NCBI RefSeq assembly: GCF_009730915.1
Contig: NC_052491.1
Coordinates: 1,722,908-1,786,907 of the forward strand
From: Dioscorea cayenensis subsp. rotundata
Lineage: Eukaryota; Streptophyta; Magnoliopsida; Dioscoreales; Dioscoreaceae
DNA length: 64,000 bases
Direction: 5' to 3'
Both the position numbers and the translations under genes were made by a program. Positions 9,399 through 20,804 of the stretch are shown here, in pieces; positions within the stretch are counted from its first letter, which is position 1; the number at the start of each line of letters is the position of its first letter. The notes beneath the pieces are model-generated. The model was not told where the DNA came from, did no database searches, and was given only the letters and a program-made list of their open reading frames with translations.

Positions 9399-12366
9399 TG
9401 TCACGCACCAGCCCCAAAGCCGGGCCCGCTGACAGATCGGCCGCATCCAACGGGGCTGGGCCCCACTGGGTGCAAGGCCTCAGATTTGACCTGGTCAAAG
9501 TCAACCCTAACAAGAAGAACATGAAACAATATAAAATGGTACAGAAATACAACACAGACTAACAGATACGAGAATCCAAGGTATAAATACAGGTTATAAA
9601 AAAATTTACAAGAAAACGACAATCCTAATGGATCCATCCTAGCACTGGCTGATCAACAAGGTCTTAAGCACAACCTAAGAGTCGAGTACCTGAAAAGATA
9701 GAAGAAGAGAGGCTGAGTAACTCGGTTACTCAGTGAGTGGGGTAAAAACACGAGAAAACTCAAAATACCAGCAGAATATGGAAATTGGTTATCGAAATAA
9801 TCCCAAACATAATACTTTCCATACAGAATGACAAAATAGCAGAATAATAGCCGAACAGAAATACAGAGAATGCTCAGAATACAGAGATACTCAGAAATGC
9901 CGAAAATACGCAAAACAGACATATACATCTCCCTGACTAATAACAGAAATCAACAGCACGAGGCTGGATCTTCGACTATGAAGTCGGAACGTAGCGTAAC
10001 GCATTATCAACAGTACGTAGCGGATCTTCGACTCGCGATCGGGGGTAGCTCTACTACGTAAAAACATGTGCACATGGCTAGGGACTTACTCCTCCCTAGT
10101 CAGGGCGAGCCGAAATGGAGATGTACTAAAACCACGGAGATACGTAATACGATGGAGGAAATCATTTGAATAATTAATGCAAAAACAAAATAAACAAATA
10201 AATAATTATACACCAAAAAAACACGTAGTTCGAGTTCATAAATTGCAAATTCAGAAGTTCAAATAAACGCAGAAATACTAATAAATTCCAAGTTTTTCAA
10301 TCCGGGGCAAATAACTAAATAAAGAGAGTAGGTTATATAAAAAGTAAGCAAAATGATATAATAAATCGATCACACAAAACATCATAGTCAAAATACGTAG
10401 TATTCATGAATTTCCCGGATACTCACACTAAGCAATACGTGAACTTCGTAATCCCACATTAGGGAAAATAAGCTAAGAAACAGAAATTATGCACAAAAAT
10501 TTACCAAATGAATAAATCATCAAATAAAAACCAAACACCTGAATTACACTCTTAAGGTCTCGCCATAATATCACTTCTAACTCTGCTCCATTTCACAACA
10601 CATAACTCCAAGATCATACTAACAATTGCAAAGATATTTTTGTCGAATGAAACTCGGGACCATACTCGAACATTTTTCCTTGTCAAATGCTTCCCAAAGT
10701 TTTTGTCCCCTAGTGAGAAAAAAATCAAGCTAAACCTTAAGATTCCCTCGTAGTACATCATCTTGCACAAGTCTTTAATAAATCAAAACTTCTAATCTAT
10801 AAATCCAATCCGCACCCTTTGGTTTTCCCCATCATTTTGATTTTTATCAATAATGTATCTTATCATAATTGTTCATCTAAAAGCAAGTTATCATTTCAAA
10901 GGCATAAACCTAGTTTTTTCCCTTCCAATATTAAAAACAACCCTTGAACATCAACCAACATAAGCTATATAAAGCAATTACCCCAATTTTGAATTAACAT
11001 TAGGTCAAGGTCACCTCTAATATCCAAGATGCAATAACACCCAAGAAACTCACCAACTTTTTCAATTCTTTACCGCCATAATTGTCATGTCATCTCACCC
11101 TAAAATGTCTTCAATCCTAGCTTCATACCACCCCATTCCTCTAGATTCAAAAGCAACTCACATTATTATTTTCATTCTTGAACATTCATGCTTTAGTTCT
11201 CATCACATAAGTTTTTATCAAAATCTTACATCCTATTATGAGCATACATCTCTCCCCCTTTCTCTAACTCCTTCGTATCATCCCGACATATCATCAAAGC
11301 ATTTCCAATCTCTTCCATTCCCAAGCAAAATAATTACATAAACATAACTCCCTCACACATGCATAAACAAATTTCCCTACAACATACATATACTTATAAT
11401 CTATAATGTAAAATGTCCATCTTCTCATAATTTTACATTCTAGTATTTTTAACACAAACCATGATATGTATAAAAAAACACATTCCTTACCTCTTGATTC
11501 CTAACCAAATTCCACAAGATATACATATTATCACCCACACATGAGATCAATCAAATGCATTTAAGAATTTCAACTCATCTTTAGTAACAAACAAGGGATC
11601 CACATTTATTATTCCTTCATATGAAGGAGTGCTCATACAAACTAACAACTAAGCCCATCAATACCATTGAAGCCATTACAAAATTAAATCACACAATTCT
11701 CACAATTATGTCCCCAAATATTTGTATTCAACACTAGGAGGCAATTAGTCAAACACCTTATGTGCATCACCCAAATTCCATTCCATGGACTCTAGCATAA
11801 CTCAATAATATGATTTCTTTACACACTAATCTACAATTGCATAATTCATCATAAATATAACTCCCAAGGCCTTACATTGTCATGGACCCAATTAACAACA
11901 AGTATGATATTGTAGCAAAACAAATGCCAAGTTTCCAATCAACATCATGCCAAAACAACACCCAAACATGCAAATAATTTACAAGAACCAAAAATAAATC
12001 AAGAATGATTCGGTTAGCCCCACTCACCTTGCCATCTTCTCTTCTCATCCTCTCTACTTCCATTAATCTAGGAAAAATAAGAGAAAAACAAGAAGAACAC
12101 AAACCCTAAGTTTATACTAAGGTTATCAACAAGAACACAAAAATGAAACTTAATGGAAACAAGAATTACTTACCTATCTTTTAACCATTAAAAAGCAAGA
12201 AGAGGAGAAGGACATGGCTAGGGTTTCCAACAAGCATGAATGGGAAATGGAAGAGAGGGTCGAAACTTTTAGAAGGGAAGAAAAAGTATTTTCGGGTTGC
12301 TACAGATCTGCGTCTGCAGATGTTGGGCTTTTATAAAGTTGCATACAGAACGGGTCGGTTATAACA
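9399..12366. mobile_element. Solo Gypsy-type LTR, about 3 kb, inside the Mutator-like element
   Basis: Starts TGTCACGCACC at 9399 and ends GGTTATAACA at 12366. Flanks are ACCAC (9394-9398) and ACCGC (12367-12371), a 5-bp duplication with one difference. No gag or pol homology was seen in nearly 3 kb. The right third matches the LTR at 20805-22081 in word order (AAATATAACTCCCAA, then TTAGCCC-ACTCACCT, then a GGNTTGCTACAG motif near the end), so both belong to one Gypsy-like family. Reading frames within it are short and not conserved. Confidence 0.7.
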
Positions 12367-12399
12367 ACCGCCGCATGCTACCATTGTCCGTAACTCCTC

Positions 12400-13070
12400 A
12401 AGCCCCTCACAAATTAGTTGGCATGTTCCACGTGGCTTTCAATATCCTCAATCTTCCCTCCTTGAGCTCCCACTAGAACAGCCATGTCCATGAACACCTG
12501 TTCAAGCTTCTTCAAACTCCTCTCCATCGCCTTCACTGCATCATTCCTCTCCTTCACCTCCATCACCACCTCCTTCATAAACTTCTCACTTCCTTCTCTT
12601 GTTTGTCAACCTGATAAAATATAACATAATATTTATGCATAAAAGATAACTTAATTAGTTTTATTCATTAAGACGAGCAACTCTAAGACAACCTTTCAAT
12701 AACTTCTTCATCAACCATCTCTGTCCTGAGTTCATGGAACTCATATATCAACTTCTTAAGCTTTGATCCCAACCCTCCAACAATTGAAGTCCTAGTTCTC
12801 TCCGCAAGTGTCCCTGGCCCACACCAGAGAAGTCTCCGGTGAGCCATGTTGGCCTTATCAAGCTCTTCAAGCTTCATCTTCACCGTCTTGGCTTGACATC
12901 TAACTTGCTGGGCATCTGATTCTATCCGAACTCGGAGATCTTTCATGGTGGTCATGTTGAACACTGTCTTGGCTTCTTTGTTTGTGTTGTGGAGTTGAAG
13001 ATGGAGATATTGTAGGTTTTGGAGGTCAACGTTGATGTTGCCTACGTCGATGAAGAAGTCAGCAAGGTTA
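12400..13070 (-). pseudogene. Captured syntaxin (Qa-SNARE, SYP1-type) fragment in the Mutator-like element
   Basis: Plasma-membrane syntaxins drive vesicle fusion. The minus strand encodes, from about 13050, a stretch of the Habc region (VGNINVDLQNLQYLHLQLHN, then MTTMKDLRVRIESDAQQV, then KTVKMKLEELDKAN), the hallmark CGPGTLAERTRTSIVGGLG, and KKLIYEFHELRTEMVDEEVI. After a short intron-like gap (about 12690-12600) a SNARE-motif piece follows: VKERNDAVKAMERSLKKLEQ, VFMDMAVLVGAQGGKIEDIE, HVEHAN, then TAA. The family order is right. Compared with typical SYP1 proteins, about 20 residues between the linker (LRTEM) and DEEVIERL (the YKETVERRYFTVTGE region) are missing, and the protein stops before the transmembrane anchor. 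The 5' side runs into the element's TIR, so start codon and promoter are absent. A non-functional captured fragment. Confidence 0.82.
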
Positions 13071-13131
13071 ATAAAAAAATTAAAAAAAAAAATTGAAAAT
13101 AATAACGATGTTATCATTTTCCACTTAAACC

Positions 13132-13367
13132 TAGAGATGGCAATTTGTACCCTACCCGACGGTATACCAGTACTCGCATTCTGCCAAAGAGGGTATTACC
13201 CTCTTTAACCGGCACTGCATCGGGTAAAGGGTATTACCCGTTAGTTTTTTGAGCGATGACGGTCGGGGAAGGCATGCCCCCTACCCCTACCCTGCATCCC
13301 TTACCCCTTACCCTTACCTGTTGAAGAGGGTGACGGGTTTTTACCCTGCACTGCATTCCCTTACCCT

Positions 13368-13447
<80 letters not shown>

Positions 13448-14254
13448 TTTATTAAACTAAACATTTACTCAATATCTATTTTTCATGGTGATTAATTTGA
13501 AAAATAATACTTCAAATTTTCTCTTAATATATTATTTTTAAATTTTATTTAATTTCTATATTTATATTTGATAATATTATCAAAAATTGAATTTTTAGAT
13601 ATATATTAAAAAAATCATAATTAAATTTAAAAAAATAAACAAATATAAAAAAAATAATGTTATAATAATTTATTCTATAAATTATAAAAACATCCCGAAA
13701 AAAATAAGATACTAATAAAAAAATCAATTGGATATAACTTATGAGAATTACTTTATAATATTTTTTATATTCAAAAATCTTACTAGATATTTATAAAATT
13801 TGAAGCTTTATATAAAATATAAATAGTAGATATATGAAAAAAATTTAAAAACAAAAACCAAGATAGTTAAACACTGAACAAAACAAAAGGTAGAGTTACC
13901 ATTGAGTTCTAAATAAATGTCATTTTTTCCTGCGATTATATAATTTAAGATAAACAAATATATATCAACTCAGTAATTTTTGAATTTATGGACATGTGTT
14001 TAAAAGATTGTAATATAAACGTATAATTAATTTATTTTTTTATTATTATTTAAATTTAATTCGATAATTTGAACAATGGGTAACAACGGAGAAAGTGTAG
14101 CACTGCATGAGATACCCAGCATCTCATGTAAGGAGTAAGGGTATGATTTTTACCCTGCAAGATGCGAGTAAGGGTACGGGTATGGGGTAGGGGTTACGTG
14201 CACGGTAAGGGGTTTTGGCATACCCTACCCATATCCTACCCGTTGCCATCCCTA
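13132..14254. mobile_element. Non-autonomous hAT element with 8-bp duplication CTTAAACC
   Basis: Starts TAGAGATGGCAA and ends TTGCCATCCCTA; these 12-bp ends match at 11 positions as inverted repeats. CTTAAACC flanks it at 13124-13131 and 14255-14262, the 8-bp duplication expected of hAT elements. Subterminal DNA holds many short TACCC/GGGTA words in both orientations, likely transposase binding sites. It has no transposase and holds an AT microsatellite (13372-13442). It lies within the right TIR of the Mutator-like element, so it is younger. Confidence 0.88.
13372..13442. repeat. (AT)n microsatellite
   Basis: About 35 uninterrupted AT repeats within the hAT element. Frames across it translate to an artificial YIYIYI string and are not genes. 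Confidence 0.97.
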
Positions 14255-15052
14255 CTTAAACCCCACCAAAGCGGTAATTAGCTTACCGTTTTGCCCAAAC
14301 ATGTCATTTTTTAAAATTTTACTCATTTCGGTAATTAAAAAAAATTATAATATTAAAAATGTCTCAAGATGGGTGCCACAACCAGGTTGTCTTGAAATTA
14401 GATTGATTTCAATTGGAGCTGGGTTTTTTCCATTATTTATCCAATACCTCGTATGGTACCTGACTCTAAGGTATTGATATGCATGTGCATGTTGTCCGGA
14501 TTTGTGATGCTATTTTAGTTGCTTAATCCATGATCATTGCTATTGATTATAGTTAATCATTCTGCTAATAGCCAGATGCCAATCTTGCCCACATTTAGCT
14601 GTACTGTTGAGTGGACCCAGCATTGTGTAGTCAATTATTTTGAAAACATTAATTTGATATGTCACACCTGCAGTTTCAATTAATAAGCTATATTTTTTGC
14701 TTCGTTTTTAAAAATTATTTGTAAAATATAGGACCTTTTGCCAAGCTTGACGATGGTGTTTGGGTTATATTTTGAAGGTATCCTTGGTGTTATCAGATAA
14801 ATAACCACATATAAATTATATTATGTATATACATATTTTTGACACTAGCTATATTGTTTATTTATTATTTTATGTTGATAATTATATTATTGTTGATTAG
14901 CTAATTAGTATTTCTTTAATTATTATTATTTTAGGAATTATCCTTTAATTTTCTAAAATTCTGTTTAATGTCACTTTTTTGAATTATCTGAATTATTTGA
15001 AATTTTAAATGTTATTTAATTTCTAATTATTATATTTTCCTTGAATTGTTTC

Positions 15053-15084
<32 letters not shown>

Positions 15085-16048
15085 TCTGATTAAGTATATT
15101 TTTGAATTATTTGGATTATTTAAATTATTTGATAATTTTTAAATTATCGGTTTAAGTTTAAATAATTGATTATTTTGATGTTATAAAAAATGGGATCATA
15201 TGATTGCTCGGATTTTTACTTGGCGATTTATTTCATATTTGCTTGGTTTGAGCTTTGTTAATTATTGTTTTGAGGGACATGATGTATTTTGTCATAATAA
15301 TTATAGTCTCCAATTAACTATACAATAACGCTTATCACTGGGGTTTAACACTGACTGTGTCAACATGTAGCTCTGTTAAGATACTATAGTTTTGCACCGT
15401 TCCGTCGGTGGAGAAAAACGGCCTCTGATAATCTGGCTCGGTTCACCGAGGGTAAACAAATGAACTTTGAACTTCTGACTCAGGTTATCGAGTTTGAATA
15501 AATGATTTTTGATACTTTGTTTTGGCAATAGTGAATTGGGAGACATATATTCTGAATTATCTGACAAAGCTTGTATTTTTTTGTTGAATTATTTTGTGTT
15601 GAATTATATTTTGACAAGTATTGTGCTATGTTATCACATTTGTACTTAAATTCTGAGTTTTTAAGAACTGCTTTGCTTATTGAGTTTTTTAGCTCATAAA
15701 TGTGTTTTCACCATTTTTCAGATCAGGTGTAGGGTTTGTTGGCGGATAGCTCAGCGGGGTTGTTAAACAAAGCGTTGTCTAGCTTTCTTTCAAGTTAATA
15801 ATGTTTTGTCTTCTAGTAGACCTAAATACTACCATTGTACTTTTTGTTGGTTTTTTGTGAACCTTGTTAGTTTGATTTTGTCTTGTGTCTAGATGTTATA
15901 GTTTGCTTTAAATTGGTACTTTTGTTAGATGTATCTGCTATTTTGAGACAAGTTTTAAGGTTTTGCATGCTCACTTGGTCTTGGCCTTGTGGGTATGCGG
16001 TCATTTATTAGGGTGCTAGGCTCGGCGAGCTGGGTTCGGAGCGTGATA

Positions 16049-16504
16049 TAACATAACCGGTCTCATTGCAATCAAGCACTATTTCATTCAAGATGCAATT
16101 GAAAATGATGAGATTGACTTGAAATTTAGTAAAAGTGAAGATCAAATAGCTGATATCTTCACAAAGGTACTTCCAAGAGACAAGTCCAATTATTTTAGAG
16201 AGATGCTTGGAGTTCAAGAAGAGCACATTAAAGAGGGAAAAATCATGTTGAGCAATGTGCTACCATCCTAGTTGACTAGTCAAAGCTATGTAATATAAGT
16301 TAAGTATGTGTTTTCATGTAAATGTGTGAACTTACATTACTTTTCTATAGAAAAATCTAGAGTGTGGAAGAGAGCTACTTTGAATGTAATGAAAAGAGAA
16401 TAAAATACTGATGATCATGTTTTGGCCAAATTTTCTACTGAAAATTTTTTATGTGATTTGTAAAGTCTCTCTCCTTTCTAGATCCTTTGTTTCTCTTATT
16501 GCAG
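16049..16504 (+). mobile_element. Copia element, RNase H tail, polypurine tract and 3' LTR (right part)
   Basis: Continues the Copia element of 5400-7364 after the nested insertion. TAACA at 16049-16053 is the right duplication copy. The frame then reads IAIKHYFIQDAIENDEIDLK, SEDQIADIFTKVLPRD and YFREMLGVQEEHIKEG, the standard Copia RNase H end. A purine tract (AAAGAGGGAAAAA, about 16230-16242) precedes TGTTGAGCAATGTGC at about 16246, the likely 3' LTR start. The LTR end is not certain; a plausible limit is shortly before 16505. No 5' LTR is in the window, because the CACTA insertion removed gag continuity at 5399. Confidence 0.8.
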
Positions 16505-17707
16505 AGGAATTATAGAGCTTCTTCCAGCTCGAGTTTATCTTCTTGGATGGACATGGAATGAGCCATTGCATCTATATTTTCAGTAAGCAGTAAATCTATC
16601 TTCTAATTTTCAGCTTTCTATTGCTTGTGTGTTGTCTCACCTTCAGAGAATCAATTGTTGATGTGAAATAAGAATAATTAGATGATTTGAATGAAGATTG
16701 TTTCTGCATATTATTTTACCTTTTTCCCCAAATTGTTCCTTGGCTTGTGTTTGATCGCCAATGTTAGGATTTGGAATTTGATATAAATAACTATTAGAAA
16801 ATGATTGAAGATGAGTGAATTTCAGAGGAGGTGAAGTGAAGGAGCAGGGATGTTGAAGCAAAAGTGTCCTGGTGGAATTACTTTGAAGTAGAAGGGCAAC
16901 TGGGTCTTTTTAAGTGTTTGAATGTTCGTTGAAGCCATTGGAAGATCAGAGGGAATGTTTGGACGGTGATGATGCTCTTGATCAAGCAATGTGGCTTAAG
17001 TTCGAGGCAAAAAGAGAAAGCATGGATTGTGTTTGTGAAGGACGGACGGGATTTAAAGATCATGGAAATGGTTTAAGTTCGAGGCACAAATCTAGTTAAG
17101 CGGTCCGGTTGATTGGATCCCGACACATATCAACATGACTCAGCTAACCTATTTCTTTTTAATTACTGAAGTTTATTAGATGTATATATGTGTTGTTTTT
17201 AGAGTTATGTTTTTTTTTAGAAAAAAAGAGTTGTTCTCTTGTTTTCATTTGGTTCATGGTGATTGTCTGAATTATCCTGTCAAATAGAGTTATTTTTTAT
17301 CCTTGCCTCCAATAACAAAGTTGTTACTTTTGAGATTATCTATCTATATAGTGTTTAACAAACTTTAAGCCACTTATAAATTACACTCCATAATCTACCA
17401 AAAAAATAATTTATAATAATTCATATAATATTTCTATAAAATGTCATGAAAAAGATGGTTGTAGATATATTCTAGATATTTCTCAAACTATTGAAAATAA
17501 AAAGTTTTGGATCACAAGTTGTTTACACTAAGTTATTATTCCAATTTATTAGTCCTAAACTATTGTAGACAAAATCATGCTTACTCATCGTTGTTGAAGT
17601 GTGATGCAATGTAAGATTGGGTTTAGTCATATTATGACCCTAATGCTTATTTGGTTCGACCATATTACTATCTCTATTTTGTAGTACTCCTTAGTTTGTA
17701 TAGCACA
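16505..17707. other. Low-content DNA with one exon-like segment
   Basis: 16505-16582 lies between a good acceptor (TTATTGCAG) and donor (CA/GTAAGC) and is open in one frame (GIIELLPARVYLLGWTWNEP). Its phase would match the exon-like piece at 4248-4316, but that may be chance. The reading frame at 16914-17099 has no recognised similarity. The remainder is AT-rich with nothing identifiable. Confidence 0.3.
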
Positions 17708-17760
17708 CACTACAACAAAAAATGCTTATTGTGACATTTTTGAAACAATATTCTTGGTAA
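17708..17760 (+). repeat. Possible CACTA terminus
   Basis: CACTACAACAAAAAATG at 17708 resembles the start of many plant CACTA elements. The sequence turns into a Gypsy-like gag/protease frame within about 50 bp, so at most a terminal scrap is present. It differs from the terminus at 5399 (CACTACACTAG), so it is not the missing partner. Confidence 0.35.
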
Positions 17761-20700
17761 GTGTTACTGGAAGCCAAGCCCAAAAGGAGAAAAAGATGGG
17801 ATCTTTGCAAATATTAGACGACATCAAGGCCAAGGTTGAGACCAAAGCCGAGAAGAAGGGGCATTTATTTGTTGAATCCAAGGTGAAAGGCCAAGTTGTG
17901 AAGGCCTTAGTTGTCAACGGTACCTCAAACATAGTGTTATGGCTCAAGGCCATCAACTCTGAAGCCAAGTCCATATTCAGAGTGGCACATGGCGTGGAGG
18001 TGCACCTAGGAGAATGGAGGAGCCAAATCGAATTCTCCATCGTGCTAATGGATGACTACCCTATGGTCCTTGGGATGGACTTCATGGATAGTGTCAAGGT
18101 GGAGTTGATTCCCTTCGCCAACACCATGAGCATTGTTGAAGAAGGAAGCCCAAGCATGATACCTTTAGCAAGGTAGGTAAGCCTTCAAACCAAACAAATC
18201 TCGGCCGTGCAACTCCAAAAGGGACTTAAGAAGTCTTGCACCACCTTCCTCGACTTACTCAAGGAGGAAGCCGAAGAAATCTCTTGTGAAGTACCAAAAG
18301 AGATCACATCCATCCTTAAAAGAGTTCAAAGGATGTCATGTCACCTAAGTTGCTAAAGAAGCTCCCACCCAGGTAAACTACAAGATTGAGCTTGGACATG
18401 GCTCAACACAGCCGCCCGCCATCCCTTACCAGATGGCACCATCCTGAACTTGAAAACGTTACGTAAACAATTGAAGGAGTTGCTTGATGCCGGCCACATT
18501 GGAACCTCAAAGGCACCATACGCTCCCCCGTCCTTTTTCAAAGGAAGCATGATGAGTATTTAAGCATGTGCATTAACTACTAGGTTCTTAACAAGCTAAC
18601 GATAAAGAACAAGTATCCAATTCCCATCATCGGAGACTTGTTTAATAGGTTTGGAGAAGCTAGATGGTTCGCCAAGCTTAATCTAAGGTCCAGGTATTAC
18701 AAAGTAAGAATTACGGAGGATGATGTGCCAAAGACCACATGCGTAACAAGGTATGGTTTCTATGAATTCCTTGTTATGCCTTACGAGCTAACCAATGCCT
18801 TGACTGCATTTTGCACTTTGATGAACCATGTTTTTCATACCTTCTTGGATAAATTTGTGGTAGTGTACTTGGATGATACAGTAGTCTATAGTAAGACCTT
18901 GAACGGACACATTCAACACCTACAACAAGTTCTTCAAGTTTTAAGGGGCATTGAATTATTTGTAAAGAAAGAAAAGTGTGAGTTTGTAAAGCTAGAGGTC
19001 TCATTTTTGGGACATGTAGTCGGACATGGAAGGATCAAGATGAACAAGGCCAAGATCCAAACCATTGAGTCTTAGGAGGCACCAAAGAGAGCCACCAAAC
19101 TACGGAGTTTCCTTGGTTTTGTGAACTACTGCCGCAAGTTCATCCGGGGACATTCTTCCATTGCTTCCCCACTCGCCAACCTACTCAAGAAGAACAAGGC
19201 ATGGGAGTGGAACATGGCATGCCATGATGCATTTGTGATGTTGAAGCAAGCCGTGATGGAGGAACCCGTACTCGCACTTTCAAACCATAGCAAACCATTT
19301 AAGGTACAAACCGATGCTTCTGACTTTGCCATTGGTGGTGTACTGATGCAGGAGGAACATCCTATTGCCTTTGAAAGCTGCAAGCTCAATGATACGGAGA
19401 GAAAGTACACTATCCAAAAGAAGGAGATGACGGCCGTGGTACATTACCTTAGAACTTGGAGACATTATGTTTTTGGGGTCCAAGTTCAATGTGAAGGTGG
19501 ACAACATTGCCACAAGCTACTTCTTTACCCAAAAGAAGTTGACACCAAAGCAAAGCAAGATGGCAAATGTTCCTAGCTGAGTTTGACTTCATGATGGAGT
19601 ATAAGCCCAGTAAGACAAATTTCATGAGTGGACACGCTAAGTAGCAGGACGGAGCTCGCCTCCATTTCTTCCTGGCTTTTCCTTTGGCAAGCCGCATCCA
19701 AGAAGGCTTGCAACATGATCCCCAAGCCAAGAACATCTTTGAGACTGCAAGTGGAGGCAAGACTCGCCAATTTTGGGTGAGAGATAGGGCTTTTGTGGCC
19801 ATGGAAGGCCGGCTTTATATGCCTAAGAGGCAAGGGCTATGGAAGAAATTATGAAGGAGTGTCATGATTCACTTTGGGCAGGGAATCTGGGAGCCCAACG
19901 CACCCAAGCACTCATCGAGAGGGCCTACTATTGGCTTCACATGCGAGATGACATTGAGTTGTATGTGGAGACTTGTCTTTGTGTGCCAACAAGATAAGGT
20001 AGAGCAAGGCCACACCCCGGGCTTCTCCAACCTCTTCCTACTCCAGAGAGACCATGGGAAAGCATTTCCATGAACTTTATCGTATACTTGCCGAAGTCTG
20101 AAGGATGTAGCAACATCATGAGTGGTCGAGGACCGGTTTAGCAAGTATGGGGTCTTCATCCCTATACCCGCAAAGTTCAATTCCGAGGATGCCACAAGAT
20201 TGTTACTCAAACATGTAGCCAAGTATTGGGGCATCCCAAGAAACATCATAAGTGACCTCGACACAAGGTTCACAGGGCGGTATTGGACTGAACTCTTCAA
20301 GCTTATGGGGGTGGAACTCAACCTCTCTACAAGTTTCCATCGTCAAACCGACGGCCAAACCAAAAGGGTGAACACCTTGGTGGAGCTCTACCTATGGCAT
20401 TATGTGAGTACTAACGACAAGATTGGGTGAGATTTCTTGACATGGCCCAATTTTCTTACAACCTCCAAAAGAGTGAGTCTTTAGGGGCCAAAGCGTGTTT
20501 GAGATAGCCACCGGGAAACAACCGACATATTTTGGCGAGTGACTACAAGAGCCCTAGTTCGGCCACCTTCAAGTTTGCCAAGGGGTGGCAAGAAAAGGCC
20601 GACATGGCAAAGGCTTACTTAGCCAAAGCCTCTAAAAAAGATGAAGAAGTGAGCGGACACGAAAGAGGAGACATGTAGAGTTTGAAGAAGGAGACTTGGT

Positions 20701-20765
20701 GATGGTAAGGTTCCTTCAACACCAAAGCTAGAGATTTACCAAGGTGCACAAGGGCCTAGTCTGGA
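17755..20765 (+). mobile_element. Ty3/Gypsy retrotransposon pol remnant
   Basis: Domains in order. Protease-like region: 17780-18170, FVESKVKGQVVKALV to VLGMDFMDSVKVE. The active site reads VNGTSN instead of the usual DTGAS, so the catalytic aspartate is lost. Reverse transcriptase: 18350-19075, with YGFYEFLVMPYELTNA, the YLDD box (VVVYLDDTVVYS) and FLGHVVGHG. RNase H: 19280-19480, QTDASDFAIGGVLMQE. Integrase: 19900-20430, with the CLCVPTR zinc-binding end, [20 protein letters not shown] and QTDGQTKRVN. The last motif normally has glutamate where lysine is read here, so the third catalytic residue is lost. A linker like those after integrase (VHKGLVWRYEGSF) follows to about 20780. Multiple stops and frameshifts. 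No chromodomain is seen. Confidence 0.9.
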
Positions 20766-20804
20766 GGTATGAAGGGTCATTTTGGTCGAGAGAAGGGTAG
20801 GCAA

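Larger units (their letters stand above)
7933..14365. mobile_element. Mutator-like element with long TIRs carrying host gene fragments (Pack-MULE type)
   Basis: Inverted repeats bound this segment. The left arm (7933-8044, continuing after a MITE at 9089-about 9180) and the right arm (about 13060-13131, continuing after a hAT element at 14255-14365) are reverse complements with a few differences. Shared words include TTACTCATTTCGGTAATTAA, AAACATGTCATTTTTT, and CTTACCGTTTT. With the inserts removed each TIR is about 170-200 bp. No transposase was seen; the interior holds a syntaxin fragment on the minus strand (12400-13060), a short exon-like fragment on the plus strand (9190-9380) and a later solo LTR. 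Long TIRs plus captured host exons point to a Pack-MULE. I could not find a clean 9-bp duplication at the ends, so the superfamily call rests on TIR form and cargo. Confidence 0.7.
7365..16048. mobile_element. Large solo LTR inserted in Copia RNase H, itself split by a Mutator-like element
   Basis: The insertion starts TGTGGACCCC at 7365, ends GGAGCGTGATA at 16048 and is bordered by TAACA on both sides. Host LTR sequence is 7365-7932 and 14366-16048, about 2.25 kb in total; the middle is a later insertion. No gag or pol was recognised in either part and the start motif does not recur internally, so a solo LTR left by recombination fits best. The start TG and 5-bp duplication are typical of LTR elements; the last base pair (TA rather than CA) is a small deviation. 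Length and AT-rich content would fit a Gypsy LTR. Orientation is not certain. Confidence 0.65.

Noticed and set aside
11087..12102. Small frames in the 9399-12366 segment as genes
   Set aside because: They lie within a solo LTR, on both strands, with no conserved motifs.
13234..13464. Frames with long Tyr-Ile repeats on both strands
   Set aside because: Translation of an AT microsatellite inside a hAT element, not a protein.
17708..17760. Left terminus partner of the CACTA end at 5399
   Set aside because: The end sequence differs (CACTACAACAAAA against CACTACACTAGAAAA) and the orientation would place the wrong side inward.
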